This document shows positions 1 through 13,037 of a DNA stretch of 64,000 bases, piece after piece (position 1 is the stretch's first letter; each line of letters starts with the position of its first letter). The notes under the pieces are model-generated. The model was not told the DNA's origin. It did not search any database and saw nothing but the letters and a program-made list of their open reading frames with translations. The DNA comes from Balanoglossus misakiensis (taxonomy: Eukaryota > Hemichordata). The position numbers and the translations under genes were made by a program. The stretch lies in contig CM082586.2 in the NCBI GenBank assembly GCA_040954595.2, positions 2,914,001 to 2,978,000 on the forward strand, in the 5' to 3' direction.

Positions 1-18
1 CTTCTTTTCTCTGAGTAG

Positions 19-3000
19 GAGCCCCCACCATAGTACAGCCCCAGTATGCGTATGGAGTAGCCCCCTGGGGGGCGGCCATGTACCCTGTCAGCATCATACC
101 TCAACAGCAGCAGGCACCAGCGCAGCAGAACCTGCAACAGCAACAGATGCTGCGGGGTCAGAACGCCCGACCTATGACCCCTCAGCAGCAGCAACAGTTG
201 GAACAGATGGGCACCCCTACCCAGACTGCCACAGTGGCGCAGGCCATTCCTACAGGTGAGAGGGGTGGCGGGCGGAATTTTCTAGAGGGGTGGCAGGGGA
301 ATTTTTCTAAATCTTAAAGTTTGAATGATTTCGGCAAGGAGCAATGGTTACCAAATCACCCATTGTTAACAATCCCTCTTCTGGTCTGTGTTGGCAGGTG
401 GATATCAAGTTATAGCGCCTGCTTATTATGACCAGACAGGTGCGTTGGTGATGGGCAACGCCCGACCAGGCGCCGGGATGGGTGCTCCCATGAGATTGGT
501 CTCGCCCGCGCCACTTATAGTCAGTGCTGCTCAGCCTGGTAAGTCAGCAGTGTTTTAGAGATCTTATGGTAATTTCCATCAAATGTGATCATTCAGAAGT
601 TGTGAAATCCAGTACAGAGTTGTGGAAAAGTTGCTTGCTAAAAGAACACTGCAGCTGTGAAGTTGGACTGTAAAAGGATATTCCACGTATGACAATGTGG
701 AAAAAGTGGCCAATATGCATTTCAAGTGTGAAGAACTACTCAATCTGCATGTCTTGGTGCTTGGCCCGTCAGACGAGTCAAATTCTGGTGCTGAAAGTAA
801 TACCATCTTTTTCTGTTCACACTGAAAAATTTCTGTTTCTCTATTTCCTCCTCTAAGTTGTTTCCCAAGCCGCTGCCAATGGCCTTAACTCAGCAAACAG
901 TGCCTTCCGTATTTTAGGAACCCAACAACAACAGCAGACCCAGACACCACCGGCCGGCCAGGCGAATTCCCTCTACACAAGTACAATGCAGGCTCAGACG
1001 CCACAGAACGCCAACACCATGAACAGCTCCTTCAACTCGGGACAGAACAACGGCGTGTTCACTAACGGGATCGGTCCGGTCGGCTCGACTACTCTTGGCT
1101 CAGGTGAGGGAAGGTTGTGACTGTGAATAAGTGTGATGGCCCTGTGATAAGAGCACCTCTATAAACCAGTGTTCTTGGTGTACCTAGTTCTGACTGGTTG
1201 TACTGTAGTTTGTTGTCAACAGTAATACAAACAAGCATTGAGAATACAACTGTACAGACTGGCAAAGAACATTTGATCTCAGATTCAAACCCCTGAATCA
1301 TGTGTGTGTACCCTGTACCAGAGTAAGTGATTGGTGAAACGCAGTCAGATCTTACCTGTGCCTTGCAGCATTGGATAACACTCACTGACCCTTGACCTTT
1401 CATTTACAGCTGCCCTGGGAACGAGTACCAGTACTTCCTCGGAGCAACGTCGGGACTCGCTGTCGAGCCTGGATTACAAGAGACAGGCTCTGCCACCTCT
1501 GAGTGCCCCTCTGAGTCAGTTTTACAGTGGTGCCACCAGCGGCTCACCATCCCTGGGGCCAATCGGCATGGTGCCTAGTCACCAGCAGAGCAGCTCTCTG
1601 ACACCTCCGCCATCTTTGTCTTCAGGGCTCAGTCTGGGTAAGTCTCGTCTCGAATATCGCCCTGAAGTTGATTTTGCTATTTTTGGAAAATGCTGAATTT
1701 CTTTCTATAGTGCTTCATTTTGGCTGATGAATGTCTTCACTGGTTGAAATACAAGAAAAAATACCTAATAATAAAACGATATTCATCTGATTTTATTTGC
1801 TAATTTTTCAGCTCCAGGGGCAGAAGCAAATTACAGAAAGGGTTCCGGTTCTTCCAGTAGTTTATTCGGATCAAGCTCCTTGTTCCCGAATCGTATCCGT
1901 AACCCGGGTATCATTGGGAAAGACTCCCCAAGTGGTCGAAGTCGCCTGTTGGAGGATTTCCGTAACAACAGGTTCCCAAATCTTCAGCTACGTGATCTTG
2001 TGAATCACATCGTCGAGTTCTCTCAAGATCAGCACGGATCAAGGTATTGTTTACTCCGCTTATGAATTTATCAAGAAGGAGGTTTCTGCCCAGCTTGACT
2101 TGAGTGCTGGCTACTCATTAATATTCACCATCATTAGTATGCATGCTCATTAATATTCATGTATGCAACTTGAGAATGTGATTTGTGGATGTTCACTTAC
2201 ACGTCAACATAGGTTGTAATGAAGCGTACATCTTTACCTTCAGATTTATTCAACAAAAACTGGAGCGCGCCACTCCCACCGAACGTCAGATTGTATTCAA
2301 CGAGATCCTTGGCTCTGCGTACAACCTGATGACTGACGTCTTCGGAAACTACGTCATTCAGAAGTTCTTCGAGTTCGGCACCCCTGAACAGAAAATGGCG
2401 CTGGCACAGCGTGTCAGAGGTCACGTGCTGCCATTGGCCCTCCAGATGTACGGTTGCCGGGTGATACAGAAGGCTTTGGAGTCCATCCCACCTGACCAAC
2501 AGGTACATGTATGTAGTAGGAATATACACTTATTTGGGAGAGACTTGGTATTTCTTGTATTAGTTGAACTACACAGTGTGGTGTCCTCGATGCTGGTTTT
2601 ATTCTCATTTCATTGACGCGAATTCTGTCGTTTATTTATTTCAATGATAGACAGGATAAGAGCATTTCTGCTAGAATTATGGTTCCAATGTCTTGCCTCT
2701 GACACTTGACTTTATTACGCAGGTTGATATTGTGAAGGAACTGGATGGCCACGTCTTGAAGTGCGTCAAGGACCAGAATGGGAATCACGTGGTGCAGAAG
2801 TGTATCGAGTGTGTAGAACCTGTGGCTCTGCAGTTCATCATAGATGCCTTCAGAGGACAGGTGAGAGCCAATCAGTGATTGGGATAAACTGTCAGGGTGG
2901 ACATGATTGGTGGGTCAGGGTTTGTGGTCTTGTTAGGTTGCGTTTGATTGGTTAGTTCCCTGTATCTGACTGTTTGAGCTGATCTGGCCTTTGTTCTCTA

Positions 3001-4092
3001 CTCCACAGATATTTGTGTTGTCAACTCATCCCTATGGCTGCCGCGTCATTCAGCGCATCTTGGAACACTGCACTGTCGACCAAACCATCCCTATATTGGA
3101 CGAACTGCACGATAACACTGAACGCCTAGTACAGGACCAATATGGAAATTATGTCATCCAGGTATGTCCCCAACCTTATCCAGTTTACCGGCCATGTTGA
3201 GTTTCGATGGCGGTGTCGACTTCCTGATTTTATGCTGATTACAGAAATATAAAAATGAGCTGTTCTTTTCTCGTTTTGCAGCATGTTTTGGAACATGGCA
3301 GACCGGAAGACAAGAGTAAGATAGTGGTTGAACTGAGAGGCAAGGTCCTGGTGTTGAGCCAGCACAAATTTGCCAGGTAAGGGCAGAAAGTAAAAATTGC
3401 AGTATGCTGGTACCTCAAGGTTGAAAGGTCGTGTAGAAGAGGTGTGACAAGAGGGCTCCCCAGATTTTGAAGAAAATACAGAATCTTACCAAGTCTGTGC
3501 ATATAATCTGTACCTTCGTGTTTCCTTCATGATTTCAGCAACGTTGTTGAGAAGTGTGTGACCCACGCCTCGCGGCCTGAACGTGCGATTCTCATCGACG
3601 AGGTGATCAGTTACAATGACGGGTAAGTAAGCACAGTTGTTGGACCCATCTCAGATCTTTCACTCTGTGCCAATTTCCTAACATGGTGAATTTGTCCTGA
3701 TTATGGAGGGGGGATGAATACTCTGTCCTAATGTGCAATGACATAGGGACTTGCTTCAGAACTCTGTTGTAGTTTGTCAAGCTCATACAGATCATGTTCT
3801 GTCCCTCTAACTAGTCCAGTAGCCTAACAATATATCCATTGCATTCCTTTCCAGCCCTCATAGTGCCTTATATACTATGATGAAGGACCAGTACGCTAAT
3901 TACGTCGTTCAGAAGATGATCGACGTGGCCGAGCCCGGTCAGCGTCGCATACTCATGCAGAAGATCAGACCACATATATCCACCTTGCGCAAGTTCACAT
4001 ACGGCAAGCACATACTCGCCAAACTAGAGAAGTACTACTTGAAGAACAATGACCTGGGTCCAATTGGGGGCCCCCCAAATGGTGCTTTGTGA
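19..4092 (+). CDS. pum: Pumilio RNA-binding protein (PUF family), 3' part of gene
   Basis: Sequence-specific cytoplasmic RNA-binding repressor; the 5' part lies left of the window. Exons: 19-255, 398-538, 858-1103, 1410-1637, 1812-2043, 2244-2502, 2723-2860, 3009-3161, 3282-3376, 3539-3622, 3855-4092, all with GT/AG ends and consistent phase (682 residues visible). The first exons hold the Gln/Ala-rich region with the Pumilio signature YGVAPWG and the phrase YYDQTGALV. From exon 5 the PUF domain follows with all eight repeats. Base-contacting triplets read SRFIQ, NYVIQ, CRVIQ, NHVVQ, CRVIQ, NYVIQ, SNVVE, NYVVQ, the same as vertebrate PUM1/2, so the expected target is UGUANAUA. The end, GPPNGAL, matches the family C-terminus. 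One gene is expected in invertebrates, so PUM1 versus PUM2 is not meaningful. Very sure of family; the exon 3 start at 858 is the least certain boundary. Confidence 0.96.
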
Positions 4093-6073
4093 AAGCAAGA
4101 TGTAGGAGTGACCGACACACGGCTCTTTTGAGACATCACGCGGAGAAGAACGCCGTCGTTCTTTAAATTCTCATTTTTAAATTGTGATCAGGTGGTGCCC
4201 ATGTGTGGTAAATTATTCGTCCGTACCTTGAGACGAAGCGAGCGTACTAGAAGTGTGATACTTGTTATTTTGTGATTGTGCTTGGAACTGCGTTTAACGT
4301 GACAGATATGGCACGCTTTGAAATGGTGAACGTTTGTGGATTGCGACTTTAACAGCTAATCACAGAAAAGATTTTGTGGGGGTCATGGGTCAACTCTTTT
4401 TAAACCCTTTGTTTCCCTTTTCCAATTTTCTTTGTAATTTTCACAGTCATATTTTTCTTAGTATTTCTCGAGATTTATATGTAATTAATTGCCACGGCGT
4501 ACGTGTCGTGAAAATATGTAGTGTTTTTTAAGGAAGCATGGAATTGACACCGCCAAAGAATCATGAACGATTTGTCGCCAATAGATGGCGAACTGATTAA
4601 ATTTCCTCCCAGCACACAACTGTAATCTTTCGTGTACAGTGGAAATATCTTTCTCAATGAAATGTTTTCACCGAGCGTGAAAATGTCTTTGAAAGCACAG
4701 AACTGCAATGTTTGGTCAGATTGTACCAGGAGGATCGCGGCAGCTTTGATAAAAAAAAGATTCAATTTTTCCTCTCCTTCCAAGTTACATCATGGCATTA
4801 CATCTACAAGAGACGTGTCAACAAATTTCAGTGTTCACAATCTCTTCATATATCAAGTCGAATTTTACCCCCCTCCCCCAACACCAACTCTCTCCAGTAA
4901 AGGTTTAGACTACAGAAGCGTATCTATCTGAATATTGAGTGCAAATATCAAACAAAACACTGCCAAATTTTTGTTGTTTTCCCCCTTCAGAGGCTTGTTG
5001 CTGGCCAAGTTGTATATTCATGTGGGTCTGCTTCTGTTGTGTTACCATTTCATGCTTCGTATCTCTATCAGAGCTGCCCGCATTCAACCTAGTGACTGCC
5101 TGACCAAGATAAATTTCTTGTGTTTTTTTCCTTTTTTTAAATTCTGTAAAATATTGTAACTTAAGAAAAAAACTGCCTTGACTATAAACCATCACAGGGA
5201 AAGGGTGCAATTTTATCATTAGTCCAGAAATGAAATAATGTGTTTTCTGGTGTATAATAACTTACTTTGTTGTGCAGGCTTTTTTTCGATCATGCATTGT
5301 TTGCAGGTTATAAGCAGTAGAGAGAGGCTTAGTTTGTTAAAATTAGTCAGGTAGTTTATTACAACGGTGTAGAGTAGTTGGATGACTGCTTTGAGCTGCT
5401 TTGAACTGGATGAAATGTGCTATGTATGTGCAGACTTGTAGGAGCATATAACTGACTCGTACATGTCATGACGACCAGAAGTTTGTGACCTCAGACTGAT
5501 TCCGGTTCAAACCAGTTCTCAAAGCAACTCCTGCCCTGAGAACAGCGTGTGAATCATATTTACCAGCAAACCAATGAGTTTCCCCTCAAACCCATTCGTA
5601 ACAGCGCAACATATCTGATTATTCTTCCTACTGGTGCTAAAGATTTCACACACAAAAACTTGAATATTTTGCAAAAACAGGTTATATTGATTAAAAATTT
5701 TCCCTACCTATTGTACAGTTTTTGCCAATTTTGGACTTGTATATGAAGCATTTTAGACTGAAGATTTGTATGCCTGTAAAGCAGACTGTTTTATTTTGAG
5801 ACACCATTGTAGATAAGAGATTTATATGTATTGGGTCCTGTAGACAGAAACTTGACATTGAGATGTAAAAATTGTCATCTTTGAAAATACCGAAAAACAA
5901 TTCCAAAGCTCTTGTAACTTTTTTCATCCGACTTGTAGAAATGTACAAAATCTGAGTATTGAAATAGGAATTGAGGTGTATAGACATTATTCAGAAATTG
6001 ACACCAGTTTAAACCGGACTCAGCCGGATCTCCTTGAAGTTTTTTTCAACAACAATGAATTTCAAATCCAGTG

Positions 6074-6095
6074 CAAACCAGTCACGACTGGTTTG
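6074..6095 (+). repeat. Perfect hairpin in the pumilio 3' UTR
   Basis: CAAACCAGTC (6074-6083) is followed after two bases by its exact reverse complement GACTGGTTTG (6086-6095). In RNA it would form a short stem with a very small loop. Confidence 0.75.
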
Positions 6096-6739
6096 TCCCA
6101 CAATGCATCCCACCGTCGATGCGCCATTATGTATACAAGTCTGTTACAACCAATTGTAAATTAAAAAATATGACTGCCCAGTTTTTTGATGCTACACTTT
6201 TACTTACAAACCTGAATTTGATACTAACCTAACAACGTGTACAGAAGGGAAAAAATTGAAGACTTTTGTTAAAGCTGTTTGCTAGACCTTTTAGCGTTGC
6301 AGTGTTTTGGGGTGTGGTGATCACTGAGGCCAATGTTTTTACTAACCGTTTACACAATTCAGAAAGCATGCTTCCGAGTATTGTAATTATTTTTCTCGAT
6401 TTTGAATTTTTCTATTTCGCTTATACATATTGGTCATTTTTGTATGGTAGAAAATTAGACTCATTGCCAGGCTTAGGTTCTATTTTGAATGAAATGATAT
6501 AAATACTATATATATTGTTACTTATTTTATTGTAACATTGACACTACTATTTAGCCCTCTGTAAGAAACAAAGCCCCCCCTTGTACGTAAGTAAAAATAC
6601 TTTTTTTTTTTCAAAATGTACATTTGTACAAATTTTGTAAAGATTTGTCCCTGCTCTACTTGTCAGTGGGCTTTTTTGAAGATGATGTACAAACATTCCT
6701 GTTTTTGAGAACAGCTCACATTGTGTATTTTTTCAGCAA

Positions 6740-6793
6740 GTAAACCAGTCCAAACCGGTTTCGACCAGTTGATTTCTCTTGGAACTGGTTTAC
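6740..6793 (+). repeat. Second CCAGT/ACTGG inverted repeat with internal AAACCGGTTT
   Basis: GTAAACCAGT (6740-6749) pairs with ACTGGTTTAC (6784-6793). The loop contains the perfect palindrome AAACCGGTTT (6752-6761). The stem sequence is the same as that of the hairpin at 6074. Confidence 0.7.
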
Positions 6794-7937
6794 GTCTAGT
6801 TTGTATTTGCATTTTTCCAGAATTTTTGACCATTGCAATACCACTGTGTTTTTTTTCATCTGCCATGACTTCATCTGGGTCACCTAGTTATCGCACTTGT
6901 ATACAGGTTTGTTAACTAGAACATGTTTGTTAATATGGCTATTCACTGGTTATTACTGGTAACTACTGGTTATATTTGTGCCTTGTGCATAGTTGTAAAA
7001 GATCAACTATATATTTGATGATTGTATTTAACATGTCATTGTTTATATTTGTTTTCTTGTATTAATTTGTATTCTCAGTATTATAGGAAACATTGATATT
7101 CCATGGTTAAGAAACTTTTTGCTAAAAAAAATCAAGTTAAACAAATTTTCATGCTGTGACCAATAGTTAAGGAAAATCCACATTTTTTCTAATCAAGCTA
7201 GCCAGAGCCCAGCTTTTCTAATTAAGTTACGAAATCTGTTCTTGCCAGTTGTAGAGTTGACTCCTCCAATTTGCCTAAAGACAAATCTGTATCAGAATGC
7301 TGCCGATGAATGCAATACTTCTGACTTTTGTCAAATTGAGTATTTTTTACAATTTCGTTTTTGTGTGGAGTCTTCTGCGAATCGAGGGAAAATTCTGGAG
7401 AATTTTTACTCTGAAATGAATTTCTCATCAAGTTGTTTGCCAGTTGTGTAGAGTCTCGTTTGAATTATGAAAAACAATTCGTAAGATTTTTAAGTAACTT
7501 TTAAAACCAGATTGTCAATCAAAGTTGTTTTGGCGGAAGAGAAATGTTAAAACGGAATTACTGCTACTGTTTCAGTGATCTGAAGTTCGCAAAAAGAGTC
7601 AATGAAATGTCGTTTTCTCTCGCTGCATTTTGCCCGGTATACTGAAACACACACTGCCAATGTGTCGCTCGCGAGAGAGTGGAAATACTGGACAGTATTG
7701 CTCTAAGTTGTAGATTTTTAGGGGCTCTCAGACTATCAACTCAAACGTCATGTCTCGCATATATATATAGATTATCAATGTGAGATACTGACGGAACACA
7801 CCACCATTTTATTCACCAGGATTTTGACCAATTTTTAACCGTGACTTGTTTTTCCCTCTTGACAACTGTTCCTAGGTTGCGGTCACAGCAAAGTGTAGTG
7901 TGTAGAGAAAGTCTTGTAGTGGTAGAAGTTACTTAAT

Positions 7938-7943
7938 AATAAA
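7938..7943 (+). terminator. Candidate poly(A) signal of pumilio
   Basis: AATAAA in an A-rich stretch. It is the only clear canonical hexamer I noticed near the right end of the presumed 3' UTR. Confidence 0.4.
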
Positions 7944-8452
7944 AAAAATCCAGCCATGTGTGTGTGATACTTTAACCGATTGTTGAGCTTTTTGGGGAGA
8001 ATGGTATATGTAGAGAGAAAGTGTTCTTATGGCTTATTAGTAGATTGTTGTTCTTGTGACTGTAGTACTTTAAGACAACAGACCCTAAAATTGCTATTAA
8101 TAGTGTATATGCAATTGTTTACCATGTATATTTGTCCTCTGTAGAAAGTTACAGTTGTAGAAAATTGTTGTACATCTTTGTAAGGTAGTTTGTATGTAGC
8201 CAGACAGAAATGTGTTTAATTATGTACATGCTGTATCATAGAAGAAAAAAAAACGTAAGAAAAATGTACTACAAAATATTGAGTGTATAAAGACCTGGAT
8301 CTTGATGTTTTTCCTTTCTTTTTTGCTCCGTAATATTAAACATTTCTGTATCTTCACAGCATACGTATACATCATTGCTTGTGTGTTTGGATTTTTTGGT
8401 TGGGTGTCCATGTATAGTATATGCTGTGGACTTCCTATTCAACCGTGTTACA

Positions 8453-11048
8453 TTATAAATGTGTATCCGACTGTGTCTGCTTTCCCATAACACCATCAGC
8501 AAGTCGGTCCAAGCCAGCGTCTCGAAGTCTTCTTACAAGAGTTCTGTAAGTCGCGTATTTGCCGTTCCTGTTTCGCCAAAGAAGCAGCATTCGTTGCTTC
8601 TGCTTTGTTTCGTCGTTGGGGGCGTCGTGGGCAATGTTGTCGATGACGGCATGCGACAAGTTCAGTTGATTTATTCCGAATGTTTTCCATTCCTTCGGTT
8701 CAAAGTTGTCCACCAGATACGCAAAGGCCCTCTTCAAGTTATCTGAACAAAAGATAAAATATGAAGATGTTCGTGGGGATTTGATAGGACTGGCGTGTAT
8801 CATTTCGCCCCAAGCCAGACGATGATGATGATGATGATGAGGATGAGGATGAGGATGATAATGATGAGGGGGAGGATGGGGATGAGGATCAAGGAGGAGG
8901 GTATTTGCAAACCCGTGCAAAAGTCAATGTACTATACTTTATTGTAATTATACGTACCCCTCGTGTTCTCTGCGTTTGTTGGAATAATTCCTGCCAGTTC
9001 GTCCTCTCTGTCTTTCTTTAAACGCGCTGCAGTGTTGATGTGTCTCGCACCTTGTGGGGGAAAAAAAGATTCCTTGATTGCGGATTTGTATTTTAAGGAA
9101 AGACGAGAAAAGATTCCAAAACAAATTAAACTGGACCAAGTTAACGTTCAATGTCAGCACACTGGCGCTCACCTTCTTGCGATGTGCGTTTCGGAGCTCC
9201 TTCGACCTTTTGTTTGAATACTCTCCTTTTCTCTAAAAGAATATTAAAACTGATGTCAATAAGTAGTCCATGCACACGCACCATGAGTCGATCATGCAAA
9301 GATAATTGTTTGTCCTGGATTCGTTAACATTGCTAAAAGTCACATTGTCCTGTCTGAGAGTCACTTACTTTTCCTGGATGAAATTCCAGCGGAGCTACCA
9401 AGAGGTGTATCCGAATAGCAAGATGCTGCGTCGAAGTCTCGTGTGATGTGACCTATCCAACTCCAATGGCGTTCATCCTGTTTTTCCTTTGCGTCTGAAG
9501 AGAAAAGCACAAGTAAGGTTTAATAGTTCCAAATGCGTGTAGCAGCAATTTACGGCTGTGATTTGATGGTTTTTTGGCCAGTTGTATTTTGCTGTAGGTC
9601 TTATTCATACCTTTTTGCGAGGATGTCACGTTATTAACCTTATTCCCAGAAACGGCTCTTTTTGTTGGATTATTTGACGCTGGTTTGGAACTGGAAGTAG
9701 AACTGTCACGTGATTGGAAATAAGGATTTCCATCCATGCAGATTTCTCGCAATTTTTGCTGTCGCCTGCTGTCGAAACTTTTCGGCAGTACCCTGATGTC
9801 GTTGTTGGCGGCGTTCAACTTGACCAGAGCTTCGAGTTCGGCGAGGCTGTCCGGTAACTCGACAAGTTTGTTGTCGCTCAGCGTTAGTTCTCGGAGCTGT
9901 TTCAGAGAGCCCAACCACTCCGGGAGCTCTGTAAGGGCGTTTTTATCGAGGTTTAACTCGCGAAGTTGCGTCAGACAGTCCAGTGGCGTCGACACTTCAC
10001 CAAGCCTGTTGCTTGAGAGATCCAGAACTCTCAGATTTTCAAGCTTAACTATGTCCCGTGGTAATTTCTCCAAGAAATTATTCTGTAGATTCAGGTACTT
10101 CAGCGTAACCACCTGGCACAGCTCGTTTGGCACTGATGCCAGGGAGTTGCCTCCCAAGTCAATGTACTCCAGCTTTCTCAAATTTGTCAAGTTCTTCGGC
10201 AAATCCCTGATCTTATTCCCGCGAATTGAAATGACCTTCAGCCTAATCAGCCTGCATATTACATTCGGGAAGACAGAAATATTATTATCCGACAGATTCA
10301 ACTTTTCCATACTTTTCCACACTCTAACTTCGTTCGGCAGAGTTCTGAGACGGTTGCTTCGCGCGTTGAGTTCCCTGAGATTTTCCATCTCTCCGAGGCT
10401 CGGAGGTAGCTCCCTAATTTTGTTGTTGTCAATCCAGAGGATTTTCAGTCTTTTCAGCGAGCCGACGGAATGTGGCAACTCTTTTAGATCGTTGTCGCTC
10501 AAGTAGAGTTCCTCAAGATGGACCATCTTCAACGTCTGCAGGGGTATGGTGCGAAGGTTCGTTCCGGAGACGTCCAGTCGCTTCAGGTTACAAGGAGTCA
10601 GTGCGCCGAAGGTGAAAACGAGAGACGGGTTCCCCTGCAGAGCCAGCGTGTGCAGAGTTGTGAGCGCTGAAGTTCCCTTTCTCACTTGCCGTGGTTCTTC
10701 TCCGATGCCCAGCGGAAATCTCAGCAACCTGCAGTCGTCGGCGTACACCTTTTCAAGATGTCGGAGTCCGTAGATCTCTGCCGGTACCGAAGTCAACGGG
10801 TTGCCGCCGATGTCAAGCTCCACGAGTTTGTACAAGTGGACAGCAACCGTCGGGAACTGCTCGAATCTGTTGTTTCTCAGAACAAGTTCTTCCAAATTGC
10901 GGAGTTGGACGGTGCTCTCAGGTAGGCTCGATAGCTCATTATTTTCCAGGTTCAAAGCTTCGATGTCTGTGCTTCGGAAAACGTCGCCTGGCAACGCCGA
11001 GAGTTGCCTGTTGCTGAGGTCGCACTCTACAGTGACGTCGTCGGCCAT
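8453..11048 (-). CDS. Leucine-rich-repeat death-domain adaptor
   Basis: Predicted cytoplasmic signalling adaptor of 668 residues. Exons in transcript order: 11048-9611, 9494-9369, 9232-9173, 9050-8958, 8742-8453; all splice sites are GT/AG and the phases fit. The first exon (479 residues) encodes MADD followed by roughly sixteen short LRRs of the SHOC2/PIDD type (LxxLxLxxNxLxxLP). A Ser/Lys-rich linker follows. The last exon is a death domain (about residues 573-660) with the conserved pattern W-KTFGINQLNLSHAVIDNI, then LLLWRNRNGKYATYRTL and LRDAGLDRLAD. This architecture resembles the LRR plus death part of PIDD1 without ZU5 domains; I do not claim orthology. A strong acceptor at 11084/11083 just upstream of the ATG implies at least one 5' noncoding exon. 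Tail-to-tail with pumilio. Confidence 0.9.
8819..8900 (+). repeat. (GAT)n/(GAG)n microsatellite in intron 4 of the LRR-death gene
   Basis: GAT repeats grade into GAG-GAT units. On the minus strand this reads as a His/Pro-coding open frame, but it lies between the donor at 8957 and the acceptor at 8743, so it is intronic. Confidence 0.85.
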
Positions 11049-12740
11049 GGTCGAGCAGATTCAGAGTTCACGAGTCATACCACCTGTTGAGTGTAGAAGT
11101 GAGAGAGAAACCAAAAAGGTTGGCTGATAAAATAATTCCAGGCCGTGAAATATTACTGGCCTTAGTTACACGAAGCAACGTATATTAATTGAACCTAAAC
11201 AACTACAGTAGGCCTACACAGTGTCTCCTAAAGCAACCTGAAATTGCATGGATCCGGATCACAGATCATCTCAAATCTTCTGTTCGGCTTTGTGCGATAG
11301 AATGAGAACAACCATATTTGCACAGATAATCTGAACATAGAACACCGTCAGATCCCAAGGCATAGGCTTACCTCTTTAGGTCTAGTGCTATCCCTATACA
11401 GTAAACGCAATATCGTTTGGTGACAAAACAAATTCGCCTATTGGGGTATTTATTTCGTCAACCCTCTTTCAACAGGTCACAACATGAGAACAATGTATTT
11501 GTTTGAGCGCTTACCTTCCTGATCAGGGTATTGTTCTTGCCGTTTCAAAATACAATTCTCATGTAGCTTTATGGCGAAAAGGATATACCTGTGAACCTAA
11601 CTCGTGACGGCTGTCATGTACATGGGGAGGTAGCCTACGGTTTAAAAATGCAACTGAACAAGGCCTTACGTGAGAATAACGTATTTTTGTTGGCTGTTTT
11701 TATTCGGGCGTGGATGAAAATTTCTACTCCATTACATTCTATGTATATTCGTTTTATCAAATTGCTGATAATTTCTGACACGTACATGTTCAACAAATTA
11801 TCTGAAAAAATGTCTGTCAAACAGACACAGCTCAAAAAGTAACGTTTGAACTCGAAGGTATTACCATTCCGAGTGGCAGACAACGTGTGTACCTGTGATC
11901 ATATTCCCCGTTTCCCTCGATATTTGGTGAGCATCAGATGAAAACCTAAAAAGTCTACAAGTCACTGTCGCACACGCACACCATAACTGAAGCTTATGGC
12001 TGCTTACCTTCCCGTCGTTATCTCTCTTGCGTTGGTCGTATCGAACAAGAGACTTCACATATCAGATGAAGTACATGTACATCGAAAATTACTGCGTTCA
12101 CTGATGTCTTGTTTAGAAGATCCAGGGGACAAATTTATCTTGAAGAACCAAAAGAACGGCCAAAATGCACTAGAAGTGAACGACGTAAGCTGTACATGTC
12201 TTTTTCAAACAGCTCCGGTCGTCATGGTTCCCGTACCGCTCTTTCTACGTGTAATCGACACCTTGTCACTAATCGGGGCCGTAACCCGACCTAATAGCCA
12301 ATGGGGGTAGTAGGCCTAGTCACTGATCTGTACAAATCATTGCTAATACGTAAATTATATGTATCACAAAAGAGGTTGTTGTTATTGGGAGTTCAAAACT
12401 GTTCGGAAGAATTATATTTTTAATTCGACGACGACAACAAAAAACCTATGCCCAAACAATCAGATTTTTCTGTTGGTATTCCGTGTGGTTCAACACGTAC
12501 ACTTATGACTTTCACTTGTTGAAATCGAACTATGGGGGCGCTCTATATAATTGATTTATATCGGCGGAAACTCGAACGGTGCGACAAATAGTTCACCAAA
12601 GTTGGGAATTTTCGAATAAAGACAGTGTTTATCGCCTTGGCTACTCGCTAGTCATTCATATTATATGAAGAAGCATACGTGAGCAAATAAGACGCTCACA
12701 TCCTTCACAAGTTGACCTTTGACCTGAAAAAACTGTTGTA
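11049..12740. promoter_or_regulatory. Region between divergent LRR-death and Roco genes; candidate 5' noncoding exons
   Basis: No protein-like ORF. On the minus strand, good splice donors of the form AG|GTAAGC end possible leader exons at 12008, about 11517 and about 11374. All could join the acceptor at 11083 in front of the LRR-death ATG, suggesting alternative first exons. Short ORFs on both strands show no family signature. Confidence 0.35.
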
Positions 12741-12901
12741 GCTGCAACATGGCGACCTAGCAACATCGACAGCAAACGCCAGGAAGTGTGACTCGGCATA
12801 TTTGCCTCGCTGGCGGTTTATAGCGGGCTCCTGAATTGTTGTAGGCTGTGCTTTGCACTTTACCACATTCATAATCGAGGATAGAGCCGCATATTATAAA
12901 G
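12741..12901 (+). promoter_or_regulatory. Probable promoter and noncoding first exon of the Roco gene
   Basis: AACATGGCGAC at 12746-12756 is a YY1-type element as found near animal transcription starts. About 150 bp on, a strong donor (AAAG|GTGAG) ends at 12901. The next good acceptor (TTTTAG|CAAT) is at 13476/13477, four bases before the Roco ATG, which fits a noncoding first exon of about 150 nt. Inferred from sequence signals only. Confidence 0.45.
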
Positions 12902-13009
12902 GTGAGAGCTAGTTCTATCGCCAACGTGAATGAATGATCATGTTGTAAATAACAAAATACTTCAGTTGTCATATCGCACACTGCAATTGCTCCTATGACT
13001 TAGTTAGGT

Positions 13010-13037
13010 CATGGAGGTACTCTCTAGTACCTCCATG
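13010..13037. repeat. Perfect 12-bp-stem palindrome, with a partial copy at 13054-13070
   Basis: CATGGAGGTACT (13010-13021), loop CTCT, then AGTACCTCCATG (13026-13037). The right arm plus GTTAG is repeated directly at 13054-13070. It lies in the presumed first intron of the Roco gene. Confidence 0.8.

Larger units (their letters stand above)
4093..8200 (+). other. Long 3' UTR of pumilio
   Basis: About 4 kb of AT-rich sequence with frequent poly-T runs follows the stop codon, with no recognisable protein. A canonical AATAAA lies at 7938-7943, so the transcript may end near 7960. The exact 3' end is not certain, and sequence to about 8.2 kb could also belong to it. Very long 3' UTRs are common for Pumilio mRNAs. 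Short ORFs here have no family resemblance. Confidence 0.6.

Noticed and set aside
4093-8200. Pumilio-binding (UGUANAUA) sites suggesting autoregulation of the 3' UTR
   Set aside because: I saw several TGTATATT/TGTATATG near-matches but could not confirm an exact consensus site by eye.
9736-11127. Plus-strand ORFs of 75-256 codons
   Set aside because: Antisense shadows of the LRR-death first exon, which has unambiguous LRR coding on the minus strand.
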